Assembly (NCBI GenBank): GCA_025454835.1
Contig: JALONQ010000004.1
Location: 175,144 to 224,369, forward strand
Origin: Bacteroidota bacterium
GTDB taxonomy: Bacteria > Bacteroidota > Ignavibacteria > UBA10030
Length of the DNA: 49,226 nucleotides
Direction of reading: 5' to 3'
Positions 28,741 to 36,612 of this stretch are shown here, one piece after another. A model generated the notes under the pieces. It was not told where the DNA came from. It ran no database searches and worked only from the letters and a program-made list of their open reading frames with translations. How positions within the stretch are numbered: position 1 is the stretch's first letter; every line of letters starts with the position of its first letter. Made by a program: the position numbers and the translations under genes.

Positions 28741-28823
28741 TTGTCGCCGCGAGGCGACAAGCAACTCTCCCACAGGCTGCACAGAGGTCCACAGAGGATG
28801 ATCATGCTCCCTCGGTGGACCTC
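28741..28823. terminator. Two stem-loops between convergent genes
   Basis: TTGTCGCC (28741-28748) pairs with GGCGACAA (28753-28760) around GCGA. GAGGTCCAC (28784-28792) pairs with GTGGACCTC (28815-28823), followed by a T-rich tail (GTCTTTTCTC). They lie between the TonB-domain gene (plus) and the outer-membrane protein gene (minus) and likely terminate both. Confidence 0.75.
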
Positions 28824-28859
28824 CGTCTTTTCTCTGTGGGACTCTGTGAAACGTTTTAC

Positions 28860-30110
28860 CTACAAGTCCCGCTCCACCGACCGGCCGAACAGCCCATAGC
28901 TCAGCGTGAACGAGACGATCGTTCCCTTCGCATACGGGATATGCGTGCTCGTTGGCATGACGGCCACCCGGGCCCGCAGCATGTGGTAGCCTCGCTCGAG
29001 CCCGTCGAGTCGTTCCCCTTCGTCCGTCCGGAAGATCGGCAGATCGACATTCACTCCGGCGACTCCCGCTCCAAGATCGATCTTCCCGTCGAATCCCGTC
29101 TTCGTCCGCTCCTGCTCGGGAGGCGAGATGTCGACGTACGCCCAACCGACGTGCGGCGTCACGATGATCGAACGGCTGAGATGGAAGGTGTAGCCGACCG
29201 CCAGGGCCGCCCCGCTGGGCGAGACGGCGGTGCCGGTGAACCAGGTGTCATGATAGACGAACGTTGAACGGACCTCGCTGAGCGACCCCAGGGTTGTCCA
29301 CAACATGACGTACCACTGCCGATACGAGACCTCGCCCCACAGGTCGAAACTGAGGCCGCTCGTGAGCCATCGGCTGAGCTCCCCCTCGAAGCGCATTCCT
29401 CCCATTCCGACTCCAAGCGCGTACGCCCACGGCGACGGCCGCAGAACGACACGCATGTAGCGTCGGACGAACGTCTCGTACGTCGAGCGTGGGTACATGG
29501 CAAGGAATTCATTCGCTTCGTCGTTCAACTGCCGACGATATGCAGCATGTCCGTCGGAGGCGGCGGGCTCGGGCCCGATGAGGACGGCCACGAAGAGGCG
29601 GAGAAAATCACGCTGTTCGACGCCGAGGGGGGACGATACGACCCGCGCGATCAGCTCGGCCCGATGTTCCCGGGCGTGGTCGACCAGATCCTCAAGCAGC
29701 AGGTCGCGATCGGGAGTCAATCGGGGACGGCGATACGGCATCGCTCCCGGGTCAGACTCCCACGTCAGCTCCGCGGCGCGCTCCGGATCGGCCAAGACGC
29801 GCTCAAACTTACCCGCCCAGAACTCGGCCAGCAAGCGCTCGCGCGGCTGGAGCACGATGATCCTGGACGAATCAAACAACGCATCGAGGTATTGGAGGAC
29901 GCGGCCCGTCTTCTCGATGTCGCCGGTCAGGATGGATCGTCCGAGAAGTCCGCGCGCCTTTCCCAACAGGTGAAGGTCGGATCCGGGGAGGGCACCGATC
30001 TCATCGGCGATAGCACGCAACGAGTCTGGCAGGACGGAATGTTGCGAGACGGATGGGGCTGCCAGGGCAACGAAGAGGAAGAGAAGGAAACTGGACCCAG
30101 GGAGACGCAT
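28860..30110 (-). CDS. Outer-membrane protein with an N-terminal helical domain, unknown function
   Basis: 416 residues from the ATG at 30110 with signal peptide LLFLFVALAAPSVSQ. About 200 residues of helical, charged sequence (LPDSLRAIADEIGALPGSD, LLGRSILTGDIEKTGRVLQYLDALFDSSR) come first. A C-terminal barrel-like half has alternating strands (YALGVGMGGMRF, ALAVGYTFHLSRSIIVTPHVGWAYVDI, TIVSFTLSYGLFG). I do not recognise a family. It is divergent from ccoI. Confidence 0.75.
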   Translation of the reverse strand: MRLPGSSFLLFLFVALAAPSVSQHSVLPDSLRAIADEIGALPGSDLHLLGKARGLLGRSILTGDIEKTGRVLQYLDALFDSSRIIVLQPRERLLAEFWAGKFERVLADPERAAELTWESDPGAMPYRRPRLTPDRDLLLEDLVDHAREHRAELIARVVSSPLGVEQRDFLRLFVAVLIGPEPAASDGHAAYRRQLNDEANEFLAMYPRSTYETFVRRYMRVVLRPSPWAYALGVGMGGMRFEGELSRWLTSGLSFDLWGEVSYRQWYVMLWTTLGSLSEVRSTFVYHDTWFTGTAVSPSGAALAVGYTFHLSRSIIVTPHVGWAYVDISPPEQERTKTGFDGKIDLGAGVAGVNVDLPIFRTDEGERLDGLERGYHMLRARVAVMPTSTHIPYAKGTIVSFTLSYGLFGRSVERDL

Positions 30111-30238
30111 GATCGCCTCGTGAGAGTGCTCGTGGATCACGGGGGGGGGTGCTCTCGCGGGATGATCCACAGGACGATCGCTTGAACACACCCTGTGCAT
30201 CATTCACTCGGGCAACGATATTGTACGGAATTGGAGCA

Positions 30239-30318
30239 AACTTTGGCGGCACCGCATCGTCACCGACTCCGCCAAGTTGTGTGGATCATTCTTGCGAAAT
30301 CCATTGAAGTTCTTTCAA
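30239..30318. promoter_or_regulatory. Inverted repeats upstream of ccoI, candidate operator
   Basis: ATTGAA (30303-30308) and TTCAAT (30314-30319) form perfect 6-bp arms 5 bp apart, resembling the two-fold TTGA...TCAA layout of CRP/FNR-type sites (canonical FNR spacing gives 14 bp for the TTGAT half-sites). An imperfect palindrome AACTTTGGCGG/CCGCCAAGTT lies just upstream at about 30238-30280. Position about 70 bp before the start of the oxidase locus suits oxygen control. Confidence 0.45.
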
Positions 30319-30385
30319 TTTTCGCCGAATATGTCGCCGATCCGATGCGCCCAGCCGTTGCGCTACGGCCGCTCGACAGTTCCAG

Positions 30386-32836
30386 ATGACGATCCAACCC
30401 CTCATTCCATTCTCCTCCACACCTTCCACGATGGAGGGTGCCGTGGAGGCCGTCTGCTACCACTGCGGCGATCCGGTCGGACCGACCGGTGTGCATGCCG
30501 ACGGCAAGGCCTTCTGCTGCAATGGCTGCAAGGTGGTCTACGAGGTCCTGCAGAAGAACGACCTCTGCACGTACTACACGCTCGACTCGACCCCCGGCCA
30601 TGCTCCCATCATCCATGCGTCCGGCCAGTATGCGTTCCTTGACGATGAGACCGTTGCCCGTCCGTTGCTGACATTCCGGTCCGGCGACCGTGCGGGCGTG
30701 ACGCTCAGCATTCCGGGCATGCACTGCGCATCCTGCGTCTGGCTGCTCGAGCAGCTCTATACGCTCGACCCGGGCATCATCGAATCGCGCGTCGATCTTC
30801 TGAAGAAGCAGGTTGCCGTGCAGTTCGACACGACCCGCACGACGCTTCGCGCCGTCGTCGAACTGTTCGCCTCGCTCGGCTACGAACCCGAGATCAATCT
30901 GGGCAGTCTGGAGCAGAAGGCTGAATCGTTGGCGACGCGGGCGCTCGTGGCCAAGGTGGGGGTGGCGGGATTCTGCTTCGGGAACATCATGATGCTGAGC
31001 TTCCCGGAGTACTTCGCCACGTCGGACATCGACGAAGGCATGCGCCGGGTGTTCGACTGGGTGATGCTCGGTCTTTCGCTCCCCGTCTTCTTCTACTCGG
31101 CAAGCGAGTACTTTACCTCGGCCTGGGGCGGATTGCGCCGGGGGATCATCAACATCGACGTTCCCCTCGCGCTCGGCATCTTCATTCTCTTCACGCGCAG
31201 CGTCGTCGACGTGACCATCATCGGCCGGGCCGGCTACTTCGACTCTCTGGCCGGGCTCGTCTTCTTCCTCCTCATCGGCAAGGTCTTCCAGTCGAAGACC
31301 TACGACCGGCTCAACTTCGACCGCCAATACACCTCCTATTTTCCGCTGGCCGTCACGCTCCGCAAGCGCGGCGAAGAGCGTTCCGTACCGGTGACGACCC
31401 TCTCCGTCGGCGACAAGATCCTCATCCGGCACAACGAGATCATTCCGTGCGACGCCATCGTCATGAACGGAACGGCGCATGTGGATTACAGCTTTGTGAC
31501 GGGAGAATCCACGCCCGTGACGATGGCGCCGGGGTCGTTCGTCTACGCCGGCGGGCGCCAGACCGGGGGCGTGGTGGAGTTGGAAGTGACGAAAGAAGTG
31601 TCGCAGAGCCACCTGACGCAGCTGTGGAACCGTCACGACGCGGAACACGACGAGAAGAGCCGTTTGCTGACGCTGTCGAACCAGGTGGGCAAGTGGTTCA
31701 CTGCGGGGGTGCTCGTCGTGGCCGGCGCCGCGGCAGCCTATTGGCTGCTCGGGCAGGCCCCGCTGGTGGCGCTCGATGCCGTCACAGGGATCCTCATCGT
31801 GGCCTGCCCGTGCGCGTTCGCGCTCGCGGCGCCGTTCACCTACGGGGCCGTGCAGCGCCTCTTCGGCCGCCACCGGTTCTACCTGAAGAACGCCACGGTC
31901 GTGGAAGCGATGTCGCGCACCATGACGGTCGTGTTCGACAAGACCGGAACGCTGACGCACGGCCGCGCCCGGCTGGTGCAGTTCCTCGGCGAGCCGATGA
32001 CGCAATCGCATCGATCGCTCGTCGCCACACTGGCTCGCGCTTCGACACACCCCCTCAGCCGCGCCATCGAGCGATCGTTGGCGGGCGCCGCTTCGGGGTC
32101 TTTGGCCGACCTCGACGAGATACCGGGATCCGGGATCCGCGGAACCGTCGATGGCGTGGAGGTCCGTCTCGGCTCGCGCGCGTTCGCCGGACCAGGCCAC
32201 GAAGCTCCCGTCGAAGAAGCGACCGACGCCGCGCGCGTTCACGTCGCCATCGCCGGCCTGCCGATCGGCCTGTTCGTCGTACGGCAACAATACCGTGACG
32301 GCCTTCGTGACGTCATCGGCTCCATCGGTGCGCGTCATCGCGTCGCGCTCCTGTCGGGGGATCATCAAGGAGAGCGCGCGAAGCTCGAGGCCATGTTCCC
32401 TGCCGGCACGGAGATGCGGTTCGACCAGTCGCCGTTCGACAAGCGCGACGTCATCGAGCAGATCCAGTCGGGCGGACAGGCGGTCGTGATGGTCGGCGAC
32501 GGCCTCAACGACGCGGGGGCCTTGCGCCGGGCGAACGTCGGGATCGCCGTGACGGACGATGTCAACGCTTTTTCGCCAGCGTGTGACGCGATCCTCGAGG
32601 GAGACAGCCTGCGATATTTGCCGGCCTTCCTGCGTCTCAGCCGGCGTTCGGTTCAGATCATCTTGTTCAGTTTCTTCGTATCCTTCATGTACAATGTGGC
32701 GGCGTTAAGCATCGCCGTGCAGGGTACGTTGTCTCCCGTTCTCGCAGCTATTCTCATGCCGGTCAGCAGCGTTACGGTCGTGTCCCTTTCGATCGGTCTC
32801 GTTCGTCTTGCTGCCCGTCGGGAGGGGCTGGTATGA
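30386..32836 (+). CDS. ccoI: Copper-translocating P1B-type ATPase for cbb3 oxidase assembly
   Basis: 816 residues. An N-terminal Cys-rich domain (VCYHCGDPVG, KAFCCNGCKVVY) is the metal-binding region typical of CcoI/FixI, followed by an HMA-type domain with GMHCASC (Cys114, Cys117). The transmembrane ion motif CPC is at 474-476 (VACPCAFALAAP) and the phosphorylated Asp518 is in DKTGTLTHG, with GDGLNDAGAL near the C-terminus. It exports copper to the periplasm for CuB insertion into CcoN. ATG 30386 is used; ATG 30431 is an alternative. The stop overlaps ccoS by ATGA. Confidence 0.93.
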   Translation: MTIQPLIPFSSTPSTMEGAVEAVCYHCGDPVGPTGVHADGKAFCCNGCKVVYEVLQKNDLCTYYTLDSTPGHAPIIHASGQYAFLDDETVARPLLTFRSGDRAGVTLSIPGMHCASCVWLLEQLYTLDPGIIESRVDLLKKQVAVQFDTTRTTLRAVVELFASLGYEPEINLGSLEQKAESLATRALVAKVGVAGFCFGNIMMLSFPEYFATSDIDEGMRRVFDWVMLGLSLPVFFYSASEYFTSAWGGLRRGIINIDVPLALGIFILFTRSVVDVTIIGRAGYFDSLAGLVFFLLIGKVFQSKTYDRLNFDRQYTSYFPLAVTLRKRGEERSVPVTTLSVGDKILIRHNEIIPCDAIVMNGTAHVDYSFVTGESTPVTMAPGSFVYAGGRQTGGVVELEVTKEVSQSHLTQLWNRHDAEHDEKSRLLTLSNQVGKWFTAGVLVVAGAAAAYWLLGQAPLVALDAVTGILIVACPCAFALAAPFTYGAVQRLFGRHRFYLKNATVVEAMSRTMTVVFDKTGTLTHGRARLVQFLGEPMTQSHRSLVATLARASTHPLSRAIERSLAGAASGSLADLDEIPGSGIRGTVDGVEVRLGSRAFAGPGHEAPVEEATDAARVHVAIAGLPIGLFVVRQQYRDGLRDVIGSIGARHRVALLSGDHQGERAKLEAMFPAGTEMRFDQSPFDKRDVIEQIQSGGQAVVMVGDGLNDAGALRRANVGIAVTDDVNAFSPACDAILEGDSLRYLPAFLRLSRRSVQIILFSFFVSFMYNVAALSIAVQGTLSPVLAAILMPVSSVTVVSLSIGLVRLAARREGLV

Positions 32837-33051
32837 CGGTCATTTATGTTCTCATCGCCCTGAGCCTCACGGTCGCGGTCGGGTTCCTGATCGCCTTCCT
32901 GTGGGCCGTTCGCAGCGGCCAGTACGACGACACGCATACGCCGGGGATGAGGGTGCTGTTTGACGACACGAAGAAAACGTCCCAAACGTCCCAGACATCC
33001 CAAACGCCAAACAAACGTCCAGAACCGAAAGCAAACGCGCCAAACCGCTGA
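32833..33051 (+). CDS. ccoS: cbb3 oxidase maturation protein CcoS with a repeat-encoded tail
   Basis: 72 residues. The first ~45 residues are classical CcoS: one membrane helix (YVLIALSLTVAVGFLIAFLWAVRSGQYDD) and a short TPGMRVLFDD segment. CcoS is needed for metal and haem loading of the oxidase. The last ~27 residues (TKKTSQTSQTSQTPNKRPEP and beyond) are encoded by a degenerate CGTCCCAAA word array and look like repeat sequence translated by chance or captured. It overlaps ccoI by 4 bp. Confidence 0.9.
   Translation: MTVIYVLIALSLTVAVGFLIAFLWAVRSGQYDDTHTPGMRVLFDDTKKTSQTSQTSQTPNKRPEPKANAPNR
32968..33045. repeat. CGTCCCAAA word array inside the 3' end of ccoS
   Basis: Words ACGTCCCAA, ACGTCCCAG, ACATCCCAA, ACGCCAAAC, AAACGTCCAG and CGCCAAACC follow one another. 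A TTCTCAA/TTGAGAA inverted repeat (about 33091-33116) lies between this and ccoNO. Confidence 0.72.
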
Positions 33052-33158
33052 GAACGTTCGGCCGTCTTGCTGAACGCCGAGCGCTTCTCAAGCTCAGAAT
33101 TCATTGAGAACTCCATTACTGCTGTTTTTCACTCCAGTCCACCTACCAGGCTCATCGC

Positions 33159-35273
33159 ATGCAACTGGAACGTTTCGAGTATGACAATCGCCCCGTGCGG
33201 CTGTTCGCGATCGCGACAGTCGTCTGGGGCATCGTCGGCATGGTCGTGGGCGTCCTGATCGCGTCGCAGCTGTTTCATGTCGCGGCGAATCTGGGGCTCC
33301 CCTACACATCCTTCGGCCGACTTCGGCCCGTGCATACGAACGCGGTCATCTTCGCGTTCGTCGGCAACGCGATTTTCATGGGCATTTACTACTCCCTCCC
33401 CCGGTTGTGCAAAGCGCCGATGTTCAGCAAGGCGCTGACGGCCCTCCATTTCTGGGGCTGGCAGCTGATCATCGTCCTGGCGGCGGTGACGCTGGCCTTC
33501 GGTGCGACGACGAGCAAGGAGTACGCGGAGCTCGAATGGCCGCTCGATATCCTGATCGCGGTCGTCTGGGTGGCGTTCATCATCAACATGTTCGGCACGA
33601 TCCTGAAGCGACGCGAGAAGCACATCTACGTCGCGATCTGGTTCTATATCGCCACGGTGCTGACGGTCGCGATGCTGCACATCGTGAACTCGATCGAGGT
33701 CCCGGTATCGCTCCTGAAGAGCTACCCAGTGTATGCCGGCGTGCAGGACGCGCTCGTGCAGTGGTGGTACGGTCACAACGCCGTCGCATTCTTCCTGACG
33801 ACGCCGTTCCTCGGTCTGATGTACTACTACCTGCCCAAAGCGGCCAACCGGCCGGTCTATTCGTACCGCCTCTCGATCCTCCACTTCTGGTCGCTCATCT
33901 TCCTCTACATCTGGGCGGGACCGCACCACCTGCTCTACACGGCCCTGCCGGACTGGGCGCAATCGCTGGGCACGGTCTTCTCCGTCATGCTTCTGGCGCC
34001 GTCGTGGGGGGGTATGATCAACGGCCTGTTGACGCTGCGTGGGGCGTGGGACCGGGTGCGGGACGACGTCATTCTGAAGATGTTCGTCGTGGCCGTGACG
34101 GCCTACGGCATGTCGACGTTCGAAGGACCGATGCTGTCGTTCAAGAACGTGAACGCGTTCTCGCACTACACCGACTGGACGATCGGGCATGCGCACATCG
34201 GCGCGCTCGGCTGGAACGGGTTCATGACGTTCGCCATCCTGTACTGGCTCATCCCGCGGCTGTGGAACACGACGCTGTATTCGAAGAAAGCTGCCAACTT
34301 CCATTTCTGGATCGGGTTCCTGGGCATCGCCGTCTACGCGGTGCCGCTCTACTGGGCGGCCATCGTGCAGCAACTGATGTGGCGGCAATTCACGCCTTTC
34401 GGCGTGCTGCAGTACCCGAACTTCCTCGAGACGGTCACGCAGATCTTGCCGATGTACATGATCCGCGCCGTCGGCGGCACACTCTATCTGACCGGCGTCA
34501 TCGTCATGGTGGTGAACCTCTTCAAGACGGCCAAGCAAGGCTCGTTCGTGAAGACCGAAGCGGCCGAAGCGCCTCCGCTGGAGGCGACGACCGCACACGG
34601 CATGACGAACAAGCATCGATGGCTGGAGAAGCGGCCGATCCAGTTCGCGCTCTTGTCCTTCGTGGCCGTGGCGATCGGCGGCATGATCGAGATCATCCCG
34701 ACGGTCGTCGTCAAATCGAACATCCCGACGATCACGTCGGTGCGCCCCTACACGCCGCTCGAGGTCGAAGGCCGCGACATCTACATCCGTGAAGGCTGCA
34801 ACACCTGTCATTCGCAGATGGTCCGGCCGTTCCGGTTCGAAACGGAGCGCTACGGCGAGTATTCGAAGGCGGGCGAGTTCGTCTATGACCATCCGTTCCT
34901 GTGGGGGTCGAAGCGCACCGGTCCGGACCTCCACCGCGTCGGCGGGAAGTATTCGAACCTGTGGCATTACCTCCACATGCAGGACCCGGTGTCGATGTCT
35001 CCGGGGTCGATCATGCCGAGGTATCCGTGGCTGCTCGAAGACGCGCTCGACGTTTCCACCACGCCGGCGAAGATCTCCGCGCTCCGGACGATCGGCGTGC
35101 CCTATCCGGAAGGCTACGAGGAGCAGGCCGTGACGGACCTGACCCTGCAGGCGGAGAATATCGCGAAGGACCTGCAGACGCAGGGCGTGCCGGCCGATCC
35201 GGACAAGGAGATCATTGCGCTCATTGCGTACCTGCAGCGGCTGGGGACAGACATTAAGGGCGTGAAGCGATGA
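33159..35273 (+). CDS. ccoNO: cbb3 cytochrome c oxidase, fused catalytic subunit CcoN and haem c subunit CcoO
   Basis: 704 residues. The first ~470 are CcoN: multi-span haem-copper oxidase subunit I with ligand-bearing segments RPVHTNAVIFAF, WWYGHNAVAFF, WAGPHHLLYTALPDW (adjacent His pair for CuB) and WTIGHAHIGALGWNGFM. A cytoplasmic linker and one membrane segment lead into CcoO with a single c-type haem motif CNTCH (Cys547-His551) and downstream GSKRTGPDLHRVGGKYSN. Reduces oxygen to water with proton pumping at low oxygen. Such fusions are known in Bacteroidota and relatives. Codon usage and composition match the neighbours. Confidence 0.94.
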   Translation: MQLERFEYDNRPVRLFAIATVVWGIVGMVVGVLIASQLFHVAANLGLPYTSFGRLRPVHTNAVIFAFVGNAIFMGIYYSLPRLCKAPMFSKALTALHFWGWQLIIVLAAVTLAFGATTSKEYAELEWPLDILIAVVWVAFIINMFGTILKRREKHIYVAIWFYIATVLTVAMLHIVNSIEVPVSLLKSYPVYAGVQDALVQWWYGHNAVAFFLTTPFLGLMYYYLPKAANRPVYSYRLSILHFWSLIFLYIWAGPHHLLYTALPDWAQSLGTVFSVMLLAPSWGGMINGLLTLRGAWDRVRDDVILKMFVVAVTAYGMSTFEGPMLSFKNVNAFSHYTDWTIGHAHIGALGWNGFMTFAILYWLIPRLWNTTLYSKKAANFHFWIGFLGIAVYAVPLYWAAIVQQLMWRQFTPFGVLQYPNFLETVTQILPMYMIRAVGGTLYLTGVIVMVVNLFKTAKQGSFVKTEAAEAPPLEATTAHGMTNKHRWLEKRPIQFALLSFVAVAIGGMIEIIPTVVVKSNIPTITSVRPYTPLEVEGRDIYIREGCNTCHSQMVRPFRFETERYGEYSKAGEFVYDHPFLWGSKRTGPDLHRVGGKYSNLWHYLHMQDPVSMSPGSIMPRYPWLLEDALDVSTTPAKISALRTIGVPYPEGYEEQAVTDLTLQAENIAKDLQTQGVPADPDKEIIALIAYLQRLGTDIKGVKR

Positions 35274-35283
35274 AGATCTCCGT

Positions 35284-35425
35284 GAGATTGTCGATTTGCG
35301 ATTTGCGAGTGTCGATTATCGGGGATCGCCGGACCGAGATGTATTGATCGAAAGTCGCACATCACAGGTCGACTGTGACTGAGGTTTTCAGGCCATTCGT
35401 CAATCGACACTCGACAATCGACATT
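35284..35425. repeat. Word-array inverted repeat between ccoNO and ccoQ
   Basis: Left arm words GATTGTCGA, GATTTGCGA, CGAGTGTCGATT (35286-35317); right arm AATCGACACTCG (35402-35413) and TCGACAATC (35411-35419) are their reverse complements in nested order. The centre contains a small CACAG/CTGTG hairpin (35363-35377). Confidence 0.8.
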
Positions 35426-35430
35426 CTATC

Positions 35431-35628
35431 GTGCTACAACAATACCTTCAATCGCTGGACGGCATGGTGACCTACCAGGTCATCTCCTTCATCCTGTTCC
35501 TTACTGTGGCCGCCGGGGTGACGATCTGGGTGCTCCGGATGAAGCGCGAACATGCCGATCGGATGGCGCGCATGCCGCTCGACGACCAGACCTTGAACCG
35601 CGACTCCAATACCGAGGTGCGTTCGTGA
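35431..35628 (+). CDS. ccoQ: cbb3 oxidase small subunit CcoQ
   Basis: 65 residues from a GTG start. One membrane helix (VISFILFLTVAAGVTIWVLRM) followed by a charged cytoplasmic tail, the usual CcoQ layout; CcoQ stabilises the assembled oxidase. Overlaps ccoP by 4 bp (GTGA at its stop), so translation is coupled. Assignment rests on position and topology more than sequence. Confidence 0.85.
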   Translation: MLQQYLQSLDGMVTYQVISFILFLTVAAGVTIWVLRMKREHADRMARMPLDDQTLNRDSNTEVRS

Positions 35629-36440
35629 CTCTTCTATCTAGAGCCCTGAATCGTAAATCGATTTACGTTGTTATGGCCCTGTTTCTTCCCCTCTCCGAAG
35701 CCCGCGCCGAGGGGGCCGGCGACATCGCGGTGCTGATCACCGGCGTCAGTACGGTCGTCATCATGATGCTGTTGCTGTTCATCGTGTTCGTGATGAACGC
35801 CGACGTCGCGCCGATGACGCGGCTCCTCGCGACGCTCCGCAACCGGTTCTGGACCGGCGCCTACACCGAGCAGAAGATCGGCGTCGACCACGACTTCGAC
35901 GGGATCACGGAGCTCGACAACCGCATTCCACCCTGGTTCAACTATCTGTTCTACGGGTCGGTGGTCTTCGGCATCGGCTACTTCATCCATTTCCACGTGC
36001 TGGGCGGAACGTTGAGCGCCGGCGAGTACGAGCAGCAGATGGCGGCCGCGGCGATCGAACGACGCGTCGTGCTGGCCAACGAGGGATCGATCGACGAGAA
36101 CAACATCGCCGTCCTGACAGCCGCGGATGCGCTTGCGAATGGCGAGGGGAACTACCAGAAGTACTGTGTCTCCTGCCACGCGAAGGACGGCGGCGGCATC
36201 GTTGGACCGAACCTGACCGACCAGTACTGGATCCATGGCGGGGGCGTGAAGGACGTGTACGGGATCATCAAGAACGGCGTTGCGGCCAAGGGGATGATCA
36301 GCTGGCAGCTGGTGTTCACGCCCAAGCAGATGCAGGAACTGGCCAGCTATGTGCTGACCCTGCAAGGGACGAAGCCCCTGGCACCCAAGAAAGCCGAAGG
36401 GGAGCTGTTTGTGGTCAAGGCGGATAGCCTGAAGAAGTGA
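35625..36440 (+). CDS. ccoP: cbb3 oxidase subunit CcoP, one-haem form
   Basis: 271 residues. Two membrane helices (AVLITGVSTVVIMMLLLFIVFVMN and WFNYLFYGSVVFGIGYFIHFHVLGG) with the CcoP signature DFDGITELDNRIPPWFNY between. Only one c-type haem site is present, CVSCH at 181-185, followed by VGPNLTDQYWIHGG and an axial Met region (KGMISW). Proteobacterial CcoP has two haems; one-haem forms occur in Bacteroidota. The protein transfers electrons to CcoNO. The start overlaps ccoQ. Confidence 0.92.
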   Translation: MTLLSRALNRKSIYVVMALFLPLSEARAEGAGDIAVLITGVSTVVIMMLLLFIVFVMNADVAPMTRLLATLRNRFWTGAYTEQKIGVDHDFDGITELDNRIPPWFNYLFYGSVVFGIGYFIHFHVLGGTLSAGEYEQQMAAAAIERRVVLANEGSIDENNIAVLTAADALANGEGNYQKYCVSCHAKDGGGIVGPNLTDQYWIHGGGVKDVYGIIKNGVAAKGMISWQLVFTPKQMQELASYVLTLQGTKPLAPKKAEGELFVVKADSLKK

Positions 36441-36510
36441 ATAGAGAATAGAGAATAGAGAATAGAGAATGGAGAATGGAGAATGGAGAATGGAGAATGG
36501 AGAATGGAGA
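36441..36510. repeat. Ten 7-bp tandem units after ccoP
   Basis: Four copies of ATAGAGA (36441-36468) then six of ATGGAGA (36469-36510), starting directly at the ccoP stop codon. Copy number could vary by slippage. Confidence 0.95.
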
Positions 36511-36555
36511 ATCGACACAAGCAAAGCGAATACCGGAGAGAGCTCCTCTGCTGCT

Positions 36556-36606
36556 CTCTAACTCCTAACCACTGACCCCTGATCTCTGACCACTGACCTC
36601 TGAATT
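36556..36606. repeat. CCACTGACC word array before ccoG
   Basis: Words CTAACTCCTAA, CCACTGACC, CCTGATCTC, TGACCACTGACC and TCTGAATTC precede the GTG start. The wording is shared with 27316-27358. Confidence 0.72.
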
Positions 36607-36612
36607 CTCCCC

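Noticed and set aside
30141-30148. Run of eight G in the spacer near 30140 as a phase-variation tract
   Set aside because: It lies upstream of the barrel gene start, not within a reading frame, and there is no evidence of length variation.
30260-32368. Minus-strand 702-codon frame over ccoI
   Set aside because: Shadow of the GC-rich ccoI gene; low-complexity Arg/His/Asp-rich translation without motifs.
33129-34976. Minus-strand 615-codon frame over ccoNO
   Set aside because: Antisense shadow of a gene whose haem and copper ligands are all in place.
36441-36510. Possible CRISPR or regulatory iteron array
   Set aside because: Units are 7 bp with no spacers, so not CRISPR; no replication genes are near, so not an origin.
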